Shown: positions 7,277 to 17,887 of the stretch, in pieces
Numbering within the stretch: position 1 is the stretch's first letter
Layout: each line of letters starts with the position of its first letter
NCBI GenBank assembly: GCA_902362595.1
Contig: CABIXF010000014.1
Location: 1 to 64,000 of the forward strand
DNA: 64,000 bases
Direction: 5' to 3'
Origin: Bacteroidaceae bacterium
GTDB lineage: Bacteria; Bacteroidota; Bacteroidia; Bacteroidales; Bacteroidaceae
The notes under the pieces: generated by a model
The model's input: the letters and a program-made list of their open reading frames with translations, nothing else
Databases searched by the model: none
What the model was told of the DNA's origin: nothing
Made by a program: the position numbers and the translations under genes

Positions 7277-9415
7277 TTAGAAGAAGAGATAGCGTTTGTC
7301 TTCTACTTTTGCTTTCTGATACAAATCATTAATCAACTGGCTTCCCACAATACGTACGGCCATGTTGTTCAAAGTAGCTTCTTCTTGTTTTGCGTCGAAC
7401 TTCTCATTGCCCTTATCTTTGGCATATACCTGAATCATGTATACTCCAGCATTACCCTTGATGGGGGCGCTTACCTGATTGACTGCAGTCTTGGAAGCTA
7501 CGGCACCGATAACCGGTTCGCTGGCGCGTGTCACTGAAATATAAGCCGGTGCGCTGAATGTAACGTGTTTTACAGAATCGCTCACTGCATCTTTCATACC
7601 TTTTACCTGAGCGATAGAGTTGTATTTCTTCATTTCGGCCATGAGCTTGTCGGCTTTCTTGTCGCGGCGGATTTCACTTCTCAGCATTTCTGCCACTGAA
7701 TTGACGTCGCGGTAACCTGCTTCGTGAATCTTGTCAAGAGCGACTACCATCAGGTGGTCGTTTTCACCACATTCATACAGCGGAGAAACTTCACCCGGTT
7801 TGGCGGCAAAAATCCATTTCAAGGCTTCACGAGTAGAACGTACGCCACCCACGTAGTGTTCTGCACTGGAAAGATCGGTACGCGGAGTCAGCGTGTAGCC
7901 GCTTTCTTCTGCATTCTTGACCATAGAATCGATTGTAGTGTTCTGTGCTACGAACTGACTGAATTTGTTGTAAGCCGCATTGTAGGTTTCTTTGCTGAAT
8001 TCAACCGGACGTTTTACTACAGCGACTTTATATTTGGTCTGCATGCTCTTCTTGTTCATTACCTGCAGAATCAGGTTAGCCTGTCCTATGTTGACGTTTG
8101 TCAGTTCATCTACCGGCTGGTTAAGCAGTGTATTGATGAACTTGCTGTTGTCAGTGTCCAGTTCGGCACCTTCCCAGCTTTGTGAATTCACCCATGTGGC
8201 TTCGCCTGTCTGTCCGTAGATTTTGGCTACAGCGGCAAAGTCAGCTCCACCTTTCAGTGCATTGTAGATACTGTCGGCCAATGTCTTGGTCTTTTCTTCT
8301 GTGTCGGCATATACCTGAATCTGGCGGAACTGGATAGAATCAGGAGAAGAAACTTTAGCCAGTACCTTGAAGGCATTGTAAGAATCGTCGGTCTGATTAT
8401 AATAAGGACCATACACTTCGTTTACACCTGTTGAGTCAAGGCGTGAAGCAACGTCGGTCGGGAATACAGATTTGCTGACAGGTACGTCTGAGTAGTTTAC
8501 AGAAGAACCTGTAGAACGAACGAAGGTACCGAAGTCGGATGTGGTAGTGGCCAGCTGGTTGCTGTATTCTGTCACTTCTTTTTCAACGGCTTTGCGGTCT
8601 GCATCCGACGGAACGACTTTTACATCGATGTAACGGATGTCACGAGTCTCTACCAGCTGTTTGAACTGTTCTTTCTTTTCGTTGTAGCGGTCCTTGATTT
8701 CGCTGTCAGAAACCTGAATGGTTGAATCGTTGATAGAACTGTAAGGAATACCGGCCAGCAGCAAATCGCTCTGTTCTGTACGAGCTTTGAAAGCGTCTTC
8801 AGCAGATACCGGGTTTGAGATCAGAGATTTTGTAACCAAGTTCTGGTATTTCTGAGCCAGTGTACTTTCGGCCAGAGTCTTTTCTACAAACTTCCAGAAA
8901 GCACCCATCTTCTGGTAATATTCCACGTATTGTGCCGGCATCTTGCTGGCATCCAGGTTTGCATAGTCTACCAGGAATTTTTTCAGCATATCTTTATCGA
9001 ACATGCCAGTCTGAGGATTCCGGAACGGAGTCTGCATCAGCAAGGGGTGAGTACCTTGTTCGATGATGGCCTGAATTTCTGCATCTGTTACTTTCAGACC
9101 CAGTTTTTTAGCCTGTTCAGCAATCAGTTTGTTGTTGACGTAGCTCTGCCATACCTGATCTTTGACGTTGTTCAACTGATCCTCTGTGAGAGAATTCAGT
9201 CCGTTGGTCAGTTTGATGACTTCACTGAGCTCATCTACCATTTTCTGATAATCTTGTGCACTGAGAACTTCCCCGTTCACTTCTCCTACGTCTTGTTTGC
9301 CTTGATGCGGCTGGAGCACTTTCCAAGCGTCTCCTGCGATGAATGCAAAAAGGGCAAGACCGATAACGATGACCAACAAGGGTCCTTTGCTTCGAATTTT
9401 TTGTAAAGTTGCCAT
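7277..9415 (-). CDS. PpiD/SurA-type membrane-anchored peptidyl-prolyl isomerase
   Basis: A 712-residue periplasmic folding factor anchored by one N-terminal membrane segment (residues about 12-30, LLVIVIGLALFAFIAGDAW). It is followed by the SurA_N-like chaperone helix bundle (VNGEVLSAQDYQKMVDEL ... VNNKLIAEQAKKLGLKVTDAEI) and a central parvulin-like domain around residues 355-460 with the FRQIQVYAD and GGADFAAVAKIYG motifs. Length and layout fit PpiD-type proteins of Bacteroidetes. It is the last gene of the envelope gene set and lies 102 bp after the CNNM gene, so it may also have its own promoter. It presumably assists outer-membrane protein folding. Confidence 0.88.
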   Translation of the reverse strand: MATLQKIRSKGPLLVIVIGLALFAFIAGDAWKVLQPHQGKQDVGEVNGEVLSAQDYQKMVDELSEVIKLTNGLNSLTEDQLNNVKDQVWQSYVNNKLIAEQAKKLGLKVTDAEIQAIIEQGTHPLLMQTPFRNPQTGMFDKDMLKKFLVDYANLDASKMPAQYVEYYQKMGAFWKFVEKTLAESTLAQKYQNLVTKSLISNPVSAEDAFKARTEQSDLLLAGIPYSSINDSTIQVSDSEIKDRYNEKKEQFKQLVETRDIRYIDVKVVPSDADRKAVEKEVTEYSNQLATTTSDFGTFVRSTGSSVNYSDVPVSKSVFPTDVASRLDSTGVNEVYGPYYNQTDDSYNAFKVLAKVSSPDSIQFRQIQVYADTEEKTKTLADSIYNALKGGADFAAVAKIYGQTGEATWVNSQSWEGAELDTDNSKFINTLLNQPVDELTNVNIGQANLILQVMNKKSMQTKYKVAVVKRPVEFSKETYNAAYNKFSQFVAQNTTIDSMVKNAEESGYTLTPRTDLSSAEHYVGGVRSTREALKWIFAAKPGEVSPLYECGENDHLMVVALDKIHEAGYRDVNSVAEMLRSEIRRDKKADKLMAEMKKYNSIAQVKGMKDAVSDSVKHVTFSAPAYISVTRASEPVIGAVASKTAVNQVSAPIKGNAGVYMIQVYAKDKGNEKFDAKQEEATLNNMAVRIVGSQLINDLYQKAKVEDKRYLFF

Positions 9416-9517
9416 TTAAAGTTATTATTTTTTTGTTTATTGTTTTTATCTTTCTGTTATTAGCGCACGAAGATACAAAAAATACTGTTTAGTCGCTATT
9501 TTCTGTCAAAAAAATGC

Positions 9518-10774
9518 TTATTTCTGCACGAAGAGCTTGACCAGTTCGATTCTGGTTGCACTCACTTTGATGATTTTGAAAGTGAATTGGTCGGTTTTTA
9601 TCACTTCATTCACTTTCGGAATGCTTTGACATTCGTTTAGGATGAGGCCTCCGATGGTCTGGTAGTCATCGCTTTCCGGGAGGTTGAGATTGAAGGTTTC
9701 GTTGGCTTTCTCAATTTCCATCCGTCCGGAGAGGATGTATTCGTTGTCGCTGATTTTTCGCGCTATAACGGAGTTGGTGTCGTGTTCGTCTTCAATGTCT
9801 CCCAGAATTTCTTCGATGAGGTCTTCCAGTGCGACGATGCCCGATACTCCTCCGAATTCATCTACAACCACAGCCAGGGAGCGTTTCTGTTGTTTGAAAA
9901 TCCGCATGAGTTTATGGGCTGCCATTGTTTCCGGCACGAAGGGAATTGTACGGATGTTGTTCTGCCATTCATCGGCTCCTTTGAACATTTCTGAAGAATG
10001 GATGTAGCCGATAATGTTGTCGATATTGTCTTTGTAAACAATCACTTTGCTGATACCGTTCTCGATGAAAACCTTTTTCAATTCATCCAGTGGAGTGTCT
10101 ACCTCTACCGCAATGATTTCGGTACGCGGTATCATACAGTCGCGGATTTTTACATTGGAAAAGTCGAGGGCGTTGCGGAATATCTTGATTTCATTGTCAA
10201 TTTCGTTTCCTTCTTTAGCTTCCTCAATGCTGCTTTGGATGAAATAGTCCAAATCGACTTTTGTAAAAGCTTTTTCCCGGTCTTCTTTGTTGGTCCGGAT
10301 ACCTACCATGTGCAGAATCCCAGTGGAGAGCCAGGAAGAAAAACGGCTGATGGGGTAGAGTAGGATGTAGCATGCAAAAGTTGGCAGGCAGAATATTTTC
10401 AAGGTCGCATTCGGGTTGATCTTGAAAAGAGTTTTGGGCATAAATTCCCCTGTCACAAGTATGATAAGGGTTGAAACGATGGTTTCGATGGGTACCAGAA
10501 TGGCTTGGTTGGTAATGACCCCTGCCAGGATATATTGTTCAATCAGCTGGGCCATCAGAATACCATAGATTACCAAGGCGATGTTGTTGCCCACCAGCAT
10601 GGTGGAGATGAAATTATTGGAGTGACGGTAAAATACCGAAAGGATGTGAGATGAGACATTGTTCGTTTTCTCCATCTCGAAACGCAGTTTGTTGGAAGAA
10701 ACGAAGGCTATTTCCATTCCTGAAAAAAAGGCGGAAAAAACCATGGATATAAGTAGTTGAATGATAAGTCCCAT
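9518..10774 (-). CDS. CNNM/CorC (HlyC)-type membrane protein, GldE-like
   Basis: The 418-residue protein has an N-terminal DUF21/CNNM membrane domain of about four segments (MGLIIQLLISMVFSAFFSGMEIAFVSS, then NNIALVIYGI, ILVTGEFMPKTLF), a CBS pair (DCMIPRTEIIAVEVDTPL ... VVVDEFGGVSGIVALEDLIEE, about residues 195-320) and a C-terminal CorC/HlyC transporter-associated domain. Such proteins are linked to Mg2+/Co2+ efflux; in Bacteroidetes a related form is called GldE because of its link with gliding lipoproteins. Which role applies here cannot be read off. It follows lptC by 15 bp. Confidence 0.85.
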   Translation of the reverse strand: MGLIIQLLISMVFSAFFSGMEIAFVSSNKLRFEMEKTNNVSSHILSVFYRHSNNFISTMLVGNNIALVIYGILMAQLIEQYILAGVITNQAILVPIETIVSTLIILVTGEFMPKTLFKINPNATLKIFCLPTFACYILLYPISRFSSWLSTGILHMVGIRTNKEDREKAFTKVDLDYFIQSSIEEAKEGNEIDNEIKIFRNALDFSNVKIRDCMIPRTEIIAVEVDTPLDELKKVFIENGISKVIVYKDNIDNIIGYIHSSEMFKGADEWQNNIRTIPFVPETMAAHKLMRIFKQQKRSLAVVVDEFGGVSGIVALEDLIEEILGDIEDEHDTNSVIARKISDNEYILSGRMEIEKANETFNLNLPESDDYQTIGGLILNECQSIPKVNEVIKTDQFTFKIIKVSATRIELVKLFVQK

Positions 10775-10789
10775 AGTGATTGATTATTT

Positions 10790-11410
10790 CTATCTGGGAG
10801 TTTGGGTACTGTCTGCCGGAGCTGGGTTGTCTTCGACTGTGAAAATACCCGTATTGTTGTAGATTTGATATTCTGTCATTTGTTGGTTGGACTCAAAACC
10901 ATATCCCGTCAAGACTTTGTCTACCTGCTCGATGCGGATAAACTTGTCGGAATAGATTTTTTCCTTGTCCTGATCCCAAAACATCAGTTGGGTGTCGAAT
11001 TTGTCACCTCGCTGGCTTTGGATATGTACATTTCCACGCAGTTCCCACAATTTCTTGGGCTCATAGTAATAAGCCGTATCTGCCTTGATGCTGGCATCTA
11101 CATGAAAAATGCTGTCAAACTTTTCAAGATAAATGCCTTTTTCAAAAGCCCAGAAAGGAGGATTGCGATGGCTGTAGATTAGCCACTCAGCAGTAATGAT
11201 TTTGTAGCGTATCATGCCGGAGTCGGAAATGAGTGTCGTTACACCTATGGTACGCATGTCCGGCAAGGAATCGCTTTCCTTCACGGCAGAAGCCAATTGC
11301 TGCTCTTTTTTTCCGCAGGACGGAAAAAAAAGAAACATAACAGTTACCCAAACGGTAACTGTTATGCTTATAGATAGTTTGTATAGGTTCTGTTTTTGTC
11401 TGCTTGACAT
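10790..11410 (-). CDS. lptC: LPS export periplasmic protein LptC, lipoprotein form
   Basis: Bridge component of the Lpt machine that moves LPS from the inner membrane ABC transporter to the periplasmic LptA. Start taken as ATG at 11410, which sits 4 bp after the upstream gene's stop; an earlier in-frame ATG at 11437 would lie inside that gene. The 206-residue product starts with a hydrophobic segment ending in the lipobox-like FFPSCGK, so it is probably a lipoprotein, unlike the E. coli LptC, which keeps an uncleaved anchor. The body has the LptC/OstA repeat strands (SDSGMIRYKIITAEW, ADTAYYYEPKKLWELRGNVHIQSQRGDKFDT). Confidence 0.85.
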   Translation of the reverse strand: MSSRQKQNLYKLSISITVTVWVTVMFLFFPSCGKKEQQLASAVKESDSLPDMRTIGVTTLISDSGMIRYKIITAEWLIYSHRNPPFWAFEKGIYLEKFDSIFHVDASIKADTAYYYEPKKLWELRGNVHIQSQRGDKFDTQLMFWDQDKEKIYSDKFIRIEQVDKVLTGYGFESNQQMTEYQIYNNTGIFTVEDNPAPADSTQTPR

Positions 11411-11414
11411 ACAA

Positions 11415-12776
11415 TTATCTGATGGTTGTAGTTTCACCGATCCATCCGCCGATTGTGACAGAGTTACCCTTCTTCAATCCCAGGAAGAAGAGGTCTTCAT
11501 CTTTCGGAGTGTGTCCGGCATACGTGTTGATCAACTTCTGAGCTTCTTCAGCTACACTTGGATCTACGCTCTTTGCACGCTGCAGTTTATCGATGGCTGC
11601 AAAGTAAGTACATTTGTTCAATGCAGCTTCGTCGCTCCAGTTAGGACTGGATGCATACATTTGTGCAATCAGAATATAAGCCTTACCATATTTGCTGTTG
11701 AATGAGAGCGCTTTGTTGGCATACTGTTTAGCCTTGCTCAACTGTTTCTTACTGAACAATACGACAGCTGCACTGTATGCATAGTCTGCCTTTTTGTCAG
11801 CATCTTCTTCCAAGCTGATGGCCTGATCGAAGTACTGTACACTCTTGTCCAAGTCGCCTTTCTTATAATACATATAAGCACATCCGGCAGCAGTTGCGGC
11901 AGTCGGTTCAATGGCATGAGCAGCTTCAGATGCTACGAAATAAGCTTCTTCTTCCGTACATTTCAGCATCTGCATGACATTGATAACCTGTTTCAAGTAT
12001 TCAAGATTTGTCTTGTTCTGGCTTACTTTCGGGCCATAGATAGCTTGCAGGTTTTCACAGCTGGCAGCACCACTGTTGATGAAGTAAGCGTCTACATTGT
12101 CTTTTGCTGTTTTCAGCAGTTTTTTGTCTCTTTCTTTTGTTGCAGCTTTCAGCGCTTCATCGGCGTAGCCAGAAGTGGTCAGATAATCCTGGATAAACTG
12201 TTCTTTGTGTGCGTCATCTATTTTCAGTTTTCTAGATGAAACATCCATCAAATCCTGAAACATGAAATAGTCGGATGCTGCTTTTTCCAAATCTACAGCT
12301 TCTTTGGCCATTTCATAAGCTTTGTTTACGTCCAGGTTAGCTCCCGAGAAAACGATATAATCGTGAGCTTTCATGCCCAGGATAGAACCTTTTGTCATCG
12401 GAGTTTTTACCAGTTGGTTCAGTCCGTCAAGGTATTTGATACGCTGGTCGTGTACGGCCATCAGTTCGTCCAAATACTTCTTCTGTTGTGCGGCATCCTT
12501 GGAACTGGCAATTAATGCGCGTAAAATCTTGGCTCCATTTGTATAAGTACTAACCTGAGCCAGAGGGGCTTCCGTGAATACGGCCATCCACGGTTTGTAT
12601 GCGTCAACAAAGTTGTCAGTTTTTACATATTCACTGTAAATACTGATGTTCTGTAAGCAACGGAGACTGTCTTCGCCATGTCCGAAACGTGATCCGTCTT
12701 CTACTCCTTTCTGTGCGAAAGTAGCTGTTGCGCTCAATGATAAAGCACACAGCATGGTAAACATTTTCATTTTCAT
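11415..12776 (-). CDS. Secreted TPR-repeat protein
   Basis: The 453-residue precursor has a signal peptide (MKMKMFTMLCALSLSATATFAQ) and several tetratricopeptide repeats, clearest at residues about 295-400 (AAGCAYMYYKKGDLDKSVQYFDQAISLE, YAYSAAVVLFSKKQLSKAKQYANKALSFN, KAYILIAQMYASSP). It is periplasmic. It lies between an outer-membrane barrel gene (40 bp upstream) and lptC (4 bp downstream), suggesting a scaffold role in envelope assembly; this is inference from context. No catalytic motif is visible. Confidence 0.8.
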   Translation of the reverse strand: MKMKMFTMLCALSLSATATFAQKGVEDGSRFGHGEDSLRCLQNISIYSEYVKTDNFVDAYKPWMAVFTEAPLAQVSTYTNGAKILRALIASSKDAAQQKKYLDELMAVHDQRIKYLDGLNQLVKTPMTKGSILGMKAHDYIVFSGANLDVNKAYEMAKEAVDLEKAASDYFMFQDLMDVSSRKLKIDDAHKEQFIQDYLTTSGYADEALKAATKERDKKLLKTAKDNVDAYFINSGAASCENLQAIYGPKVSQNKTNLEYLKQVINVMQMLKCTEEEAYFVASEAAHAIEPTAATAAGCAYMYYKKGDLDKSVQYFDQAISLEEDADKKADYAYSAAVVLFSKKQLSKAKQYANKALSFNSKYGKAYILIAQMYASSPNWSDEAALNKCTYFAAIDKLQRAKSVDPSVAEEAQKLINTYAGHTPKDEDLFFLGLKKGNSVTIGGWIGETTTIR

Positions 12777-12816
12777 CGTATGTAAGATTAGTTGTTCATT
12801 GTGTTTATTTTTCTCA

Positions 12817-14097
12817 TTAATTTACTCTCCACTTCATGAACCAGTGTTCATTGAAAGTCAATCCGATTTTCAGTACAAAACGGTTTTCAGAAAGCATGTC
12901 ACTTACGTCAGTGGCTGCATGAACATATTGTCCTGTAATGCTCAATACGGTATTCCGCTGGTAGAGTTTTAACGGCAAGCCCAATCCGAAGTTGACTCCG
13001 TATTCCTTAGGGCCTTCTATCATGTTCTGAGAATTAGCCGACATCGGTATCCGCAGATTGGAATTCGTATAGTAAAGTCCTGCTCTGTAGCGGATGCGGC
13101 TGAAATAATTCCGTCCGAATTCTTTCGGCATGAATTCCGCTCCCAAAGAGACTTTGGAACGGTTCTGATACATATCTGTGCGGTTGTTGTATTTCACTCC
13201 TTCCCATTTCTGGAATGTGTAATCCATTTCAACGGTTAAATTTTTCTTGTGCTTCCACGCAAGTCCGACACCATATATATGAGGTATACCGTAAGAATCA
13301 TTGATTTGTTCTTCATTTACAACCGAGTAGCTGGTTCCATTCGTAATCTGTGTGCCTTGCGTGTCATGACCGTTAAGCACGTGTCCTAAGCTGTATGTAA
13401 CTCCCAGAGTCAGCCAGTCTTCCTTTCGGATGGGTTGCGTATATTGGATGCCAAAAGTGGCATTATAACTGCTTACCGACAGGCTGTTGTATGTAATAGT
13501 TTGGTCACCTCCGTTGCTGAGGGTGGCGGCAGTCTGGTAATTCAATTTGCCATACAAGTATCCGAAGTTGGCTCCGATGGAGAGGTTGTCAAGAATCTTG
13601 AATCCAAGTCCGCCAAAGATTTGTTGTAATCCTCCGTCTCCATAAAAATTATTGGAAATGGTGACGTCGTTGTTGTTTCCTATTTCTTTGGTGCGGGTGA
13701 AATTGTATCCCACTGTCGAGAAAGGAGTATATCCGATTGTCATGGCCAGTTTGGGATGCAGTCTGAATTGCATGGCTAGATAGTCAAAGCTGGAGTTTTT
13801 GGCATTCGATTTGTATTTTCCTTCCTGAAAGTTCGAACTTTTCAATGACATTCCGGCATCAAAAATGAAAGAGAGAGAGTCTACGGCTGTATAAGACGCA
13901 GGGTTCATGGCATTTATATGTTCGCTGGTGCGGAGGGCATAGCCTACTCCTCCCATGGCGGCATTGTTTGTGAAGCTCTGATCAAACATGTCACCCAGTC
14001 CATAACGCGTGTAAGGTGAGTTTGTGCTTATTTGCGCACATACGACTGTAGAGCTTGCTAGGAGCCAAGAACCAATGAGTATCTTTTTACTTGACAT
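12817..14097 (-). CDS. Outer-membrane beta-barrel protein (FadL/OmpP1-like)
   Basis: The 426-residue precursor carries a signal peptide ([22 protein letters not shown]) and then [17 protein letters not shown] and [13 protein letters not shown], resembling the N-terminal hatch of FadL/OmpP1-type transporters found in Bacteroidetes, followed by about 14 amphipathic strands and an ending WFMKWRVN. Substrate unknown. Its first 11 nt overlap the end of coaX, so the two are translationally coupled. It may carry hydrophobic compounds; alternatively it is a structural barrel. Confidence 0.75.
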   Translation of the reverse strand: MSSKKILIGSWLLASSTVVCAQISTNSPYTRYGLGDMFDQSFTNNAAMGGVGYALRTSEHINAMNPASYTAVDSLSFIFDAGMSLKSSNFQEGKYKSNAKNSSFDYLAMQFRLHPKLAMTIGYTPFSTVGYNFTRTKEIGNNNDVTISNNFYGDGGLQQIFGGLGFKILDNLSIGANFGYLYGKLNYQTAATLSNGGDQTITYNSLSVSSYNATFGIQYTQPIRKEDWLTLGVTYSLGHVLNGHDTQGTQITNGTSYSVVNEEQINDSYGIPHIYGVGLAWKHKKNLTVEMDYTFQKWEGVKYNNRTDMYQNRSKVSLGAEFMPKEFGRNYFSRIRYRAGLYYTNSNLRIPMSANSQNMIEGPKEYGVNFGLGLPLKLYQRNTVLSITGQYVHAATDVSDMLSENRFVLKIGLTFNEHWFMKWRVN

Positions 14098-14812
14098 TAT
14101 AATTCAATATTCTATTTAAACCTTTCAATACTAAAAATCTATCTGCAAAGATGATACTTTTTAAATTTGTATCAAAAGAAAATTTATCTCCTCCAGTTAA
14201 AAAAACCAAAAGGTCGGGATATTTCTTTTGCAGAAGAGTGATATAGCCAATTATTTCAAATTCTATTCCTTTGATGACTCCAGAGCGGATTGCAGTTTCT
14301 GTATCGTAGCCGAATTCTGGAGTTTCCCCTTTCCTTTCGATGAGAGGGAGTTTGTCGCAGCAGGCATTTAGGGTCTTGAACCGGGTGTAGATGCCCGGTG
14401 AAATGTTGCCTCCCAGATAATTTCCTTCTGCATCGATGAATTCATAGGTGAGGGCAGTACCTGCATCTACTACAAGCAAATTCCTTCCCGGCGACAGATA
14501 ATTGGCTCCGACAACAGCAGCCAGACGGTCCATTCCCAAGGTCTCAGGAGTTTTGTATAAATTACGGATGGGGACAGGGGTCAAATGGTTAAGTTCAATG
14601 ATTTCAAATGGAACTCCAGCCAGTTGACGGCGGATGGTATTGCTGAGAGTAATGACCGATGCGATGATTCCTCTTTGAATGGGGTATTTGTTGCATAACA
14701 TCGACAGCCAGTCCAAGGAATGATTGGATCCCCTTAAAACTTCCACCACCTTATCACCATCGAATACTGCCAGTTTTGCTACAGTATTGCCGATATCAAT
14801 TACTAAATTCAC
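14087..14812 (-). CDS. coaX: Type III pantothenate kinase
   Basis: First step of coenzyme A synthesis: ATP-dependent phosphorylation of pantothenate. The 241-residue protein opens with the ASKHA phosphate-1 motif [19 protein letters not shown] and carries [15 protein letters not shown] (phosphate-2) and GGNISPGI, all typical of CoaX; it lacks the P-loop of CoaA. The start codon is GTG at 14812, preceded by an AGGAAAAA stretch; no suitable ATG exists. A one-mismatch -7 box (TTACTTTG) lies at 14836-14843 on the minus strand. It heads the envelope operon. Confidence 0.93.
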   Translation of the reverse strand: MNLVIDIGNTVAKLAVFDGDKVVEVLRGSNHSLDWLSMLCNKYPIQRGIIASVITLSNTIRRQLAGVPFEIIELNHLTPVPIRNLYKTPETLGMDRLAAVVGANYLSPGRNLLVVDAGTALTYEFIDAEGNYLGGNISPGIYTRFKTLNACCDKLPLIERKGETPEFGYDTETAIRSGVIKGIEFEIIGYITLLQKKYPDLLVFLTGGDKFSFDTNLKSIIFADRFLVLKGLNRILNYNVK

Positions 14813-14909
14813 TTTTTCCTCGTTTATTTTGTTTGCAAAGTAACGTAAAATTTAAATATCTCCACTCATAAAACTGATTATTTATTTCGTTCTTGTGGGA
14901 GAATCAATG

Positions 14910-14917
14910 TATTTTTG
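14910..14917 (+). promoter_or_regulatory. -7 box TATTTTTG for the DUF4105 operon
   Basis: Perfect TAnnTTTG about 80 bp upstream of the start at 14998. The leader contains a small hairpin, GGAAG-N5-CTTCC at 14955-14969. Confidence 0.55.
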
Positions 14918-14997
14918 CATGCGGAAAAAGGATATTATGAATTATTCAGACTTTGGAAGGTAGGCTTCCGGATGCTGGACAGATGATTATATGAATT

Positions 14998-16206
14998 ATG
15001 AAACGGAAATTTATCTTTCTTTTGTGGATTTTGGGTGTGGTGTGTACTGTTCTGCCTGTAAAGGCTACGGAATCGGGCCGGCAAAGTATGGTAGAATCTT
15101 TTCGGGCGGACAGCATCCAGTTCAGTTTGCTGACTTGTGCACCGGGAAATGAAATCTATGAACTTTTCGGGCACACTGCAATTCGTTACCAGAATTTCTC
15201 TCGTGGGGTCGACCTGGTTTTTAATTATGGGATGTTCAGTTTCAATACTCCTAATTTTGTTTATCGTTTCATAAAGGGAGAGACAGATTATCAGTTGGGC
15301 ATTATGCCTTATCCTTATTTTGAATCGGAATATGCATTGAGAGGATCCTCGGTTTATCAACAGGTATTGAATTTGAGGCAGCCGGAGAAATTGAAGTTGC
15401 TAGAGTTGCTGGAAGAAAATTATCTTCCGGAAAACCGAATATATCGTTACAATTATTTTTATGACAACTGTACCACCCGGGCGCGCGACCAAATAGAAAA
15501 TAGTATTCAAGGGAAAGTCATCTACCCTTCCGTCGATTGGATAAAGACATTCCGGGGGATTGTGCATGAGTTTACCCAGGACTCTCCGTGGGATCAGCTG
15601 GGTATTGACTTGTGCCTGGGAGCCGAAGCCGATAAGCCGGTGGATATCCGGAAGCAGATGTTTTCTCCTTTTTATATGCGCTATTTTGCGGAGGGGGCAT
15701 ATATACAAGAAGCCAATGGAGAACGGCGTCCACTGGTCTTGCGGGAGGATAAAATCGTGGATGTGGAACCGTCCGTGGCTTCTTCTTATTGGATTACTCC
15801 GATGGGGGCTGCCATCCTGTTCTTAATCCTTAATGTGGTAATAGGTTATGTGCAATGGAAACGAAAGTCTGTTTTCTGGGGATGGGACATTGTATTGTAT
15901 GCGGCACAAGGGATAGCGGGCTGCATCATTGCTTTTCTTTTTTTCGTATCCTCTCATCCGACCGTGGGGACAAACTGGCTGCTGATTTTGTTTAATCCTG
16001 TTCCGTTATTATACCTTCCTTTTATGGTGTATAGGGATATAAAACATAAAAAAGACGCATATCACCTCTGTAATCTGGTGTATTTAACACTTTTTATGCT
16101 GTTTGTTCCGTTTTCACCACAAGATTTTAATTTAACAGTATTACCTTTGGCACTCGGTTTGCTGGTAAATGCTGCAAGCCATGTATTAGTATTGAATAAA
16201 AAATAA
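14998..16206 (+). CDS. DUF4105 (Lnb N-terminal periplasmic domain) membrane protein
   Basis: The 402-residue protein has a signal peptide (KFIFLLWILGVVCTVLPVKA), a periplasmic DUF4105 domain of about 230 residues with FSLLTCAPGNEIYELFGHTAIR and YNYFYDNCTTRARDQIE motifs (conserved His and Cys of the family's suspected thiol-peptidase-like fold), and four or five C-terminal membrane segments from about residue 265. The fold is related to NlpC/P60-like and LRAT-like hydrolases by family knowledge; the substrate is unknown. It is coupled to the next gene by a TAATG overlap. Confidence 0.8.
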   Translation: MKRKFIFLLWILGVVCTVLPVKATESGRQSMVESFRADSIQFSLLTCAPGNEIYELFGHTAIRYQNFSRGVDLVFNYGMFSFNTPNFVYRFIKGETDYQLGIMPYPYFESEYALRGSSVYQQVLNLRQPEKLKLLELLEENYLPENRIYRYNYFYDNCTTRARDQIENSIQGKVIYPSVDWIKTFRGIVHEFTQDSPWDQLGIDLCLGAEADKPVDIRKQMFSPFYMRYFAEGAYIQEANGERRPLVLREDKIVDVEPSVASSYWITPMGAAILFLILNVVIGYVQWKRKSVFWGWDIVLYAAQGIAGCIIAFLFFVSSHPTVGTNWLLILFNPVPLLYLPFMVYRDIKHKKDAYHLCNLVYLTLFMLFVPFSPQDFNLTVLPLALGLLVNAASHVLVLNKK

Positions 16207-17789
16207 TGAAAGAACGCATACTGACATCTTTATTGACCGTATTTGTCATTACGGGAATGCAGTCTCAGACTCCCTCTGCGGCTCCGCGTCTGGTGGTAGG
16301 ATTAACAATCGACCAGTTACGGGCAGATTACATTGAGGCTTTTTCTGCATTGTATGGGGAAAGAGGCTTTAAGCGTTTATGGAAAGAGGGACGTATATAT
16401 GCCGATGCAGAGTATGATTTCATTAATGTAGACCGTTCTTCGGCTACAGCTTCTATCTACACCGGAACTACACCTTATTATAATGGAATTCCTGCCAATC
16501 GGTGGATGGACCGGAACACTTTGCGAATTGTGAAATCGGTAGACGACCCGAACTTTATGGGCGTTTATACTTCAGAAAGTTCTTCAGCCAAGTTGTTGCA
16601 ATGTTCTACCTTGTCGGATGAATTAAAGGTGGCCACTCAAGGAAGGGCTGAAGTATATTCTATTGCACCTACACGTGAAATGGCTGTACTTGCAGCCGGT
16701 CATGCGGCCGATGGAGCCTTCTGGTTGAACGATGAAACCGGTAAATGGGGTGGAACGACTTATTATGGTGACTTTCCTGCATGGGTAAGCAGCTATAATG
16801 ACAAGGAGGGGCTCGATTTTCGGATTAACAGTGTAGAATGGCTTCCCTATCTTCCGGTTACTTCTTATCAATATATCACTACGGAGAATAAACAGCTCAA
16901 CTTTAAACATAACTTTTCGGATGAGCGTCTGGAAAAATATAAAAAGTTTAAGACGAGTCCCTATGTGAATGATGAAGTGAACCGACTGGTAAATGCCTGT
17001 TTGAGTGGTACGCAGGTAGGCCGGGATGGAGTGCCGGATTTGTTGACATTGTCTTATTATGCCGGAAATTATGACCATAAACCCAATTCGGAGTATGGCA
17101 TGGAAATTCAGGATATGTATGTCCGTTTGGACAACAGTTTGGGTGATTTGCTGGATCTGATTGATCGAAAGGTCGGACTTCGTAATACGCTGTTTTTCAT
17201 TACTTCAACTGGATATACCGATCCTGAACCCGCCGATCCTGTACAGTATAAGATTCCAGGTGGAGAATTTTATATCAAGCGATGTGCTGCATTGCTGAAT
17301 ATGTATTTGATGGCGATTTATGGTCAGGGTCAGTATGTGGAAACTTATTATGACCGCCAGATTTACTTGAATCATAAGTTGATTGAAGAGCGGAAGCTGA
17401 ATTTGGTGGAAGTAATGACGCGTGCCTCAGAATTTGTTGTGCAGATGAGTGGGGTACAGAATGCTTATTCTGCTCAGCGTTTGTTGCTGGGGGCGTGGAC
17501 TCCGAAAATTGAAAAGATTCGAAACACCTATAATCCGAACTGTTCAGGGGATATTTACGTAGAGGTGATGCCTGGATGGTCGGTGGTAAATGAATATTCC
17601 CAAAAAGTGGAGGTCGTTCGTGAAGCTTATGTCTCATCGCCTCTGATTTTCATGGGATATGACGTAAAGCCTGAAATTCTTTATTCTCCAGTAAAAATAA
17701 CGTCAATCGTTCCTACGGTGGCTCATTTTATGCGAATAAGGGCGCCGAATGCTTGCTCTACAGCTCCAATGATTAATATTCGTAAATAA
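16206..17789 (+). CDS. PafA-like alkaline phosphatase-fold protein lacking metal ligands
   Basis: The 527-residue secreted protein has a short signal peptide and follows the PafA-type phosphatase/nucleotide pyrophosphatase fold from end to end ([89 protein letters not shown]). Asp-36 of the first metal motif is kept. However the region that should read S-S-x-D-Y-x-G-H reads [10 protein letters not shown], the invariant ADHG reads STGY, and the THVPL motif reads VSSPL, so most of the binuclear zinc site is gone. It is probably a pseudo-enzyme with a structural or binding role. It overlaps the DUF4105 gene by 1 nt. Confidence 0.75.
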   Translation: MKERILTSLLTVFVITGMQSQTPSAAPRLVVGLTIDQLRADYIEAFSALYGERGFKRLWKEGRIYADAEYDFINVDRSSATASIYTGTTPYYNGIPANRWMDRNTLRIVKSVDDPNFMGVYTSESSSAKLLQCSTLSDELKVATQGRAEVYSIAPTREMAVLAAGHAADGAFWLNDETGKWGGTTYYGDFPAWVSSYNDKEGLDFRINSVEWLPYLPVTSYQYITTENKQLNFKHNFSDERLEKYKKFKTSPYVNDEVNRLVNACLSGTQVGRDGVPDLLTLSYYAGNYDHKPNSEYGMEIQDMYVRLDNSLGDLLDLIDRKVGLRNTLFFITSTGYTDPEPADPVQYKIPGGEFYIKRCAALLNMYLMAIYGQGQYVETYYDRQIYLNHKLIEERKLNLVEVMTRASEFVVQMSGVQNAYSAQRLLLGAWTPKIEKIRNTYNPNCSGDIYVEVMPGWSVVNEYSQKVEVVREAYVSSPLIFMGYDVKPEILYSPVKITSIVPTVAHFMRIRAPNACSTAPMINIRK

Positions 17790-17827
17790 ATATGATGACG
17801 AAGGGGGCGGATAACTCGCAATTTGGT

Positions 17828-17835
17828 TATCTTTG
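17828..17835 (+). promoter_or_regulatory. -7 box TATCTTTG for secA
   Basis: Perfect TAnnTTTG 53 bp before the SecA start at 17888. It supports the start at 17888 rather than an in-frame ATG at 17792, which lies upstream of this promoter. Confidence 0.65.
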
Positions 17836-17887
17836 CACCGTTGAGATTAAAAAAACTTCATTTGAAAATAATAAAAAGAAATATACA

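Noticed and set aside
17792..17887. Longer SecA start at 17792
   Set aside because: It would place 32 unlike residues before the typical SecA N-terminus and starts upstream of the -7 box at 17828.
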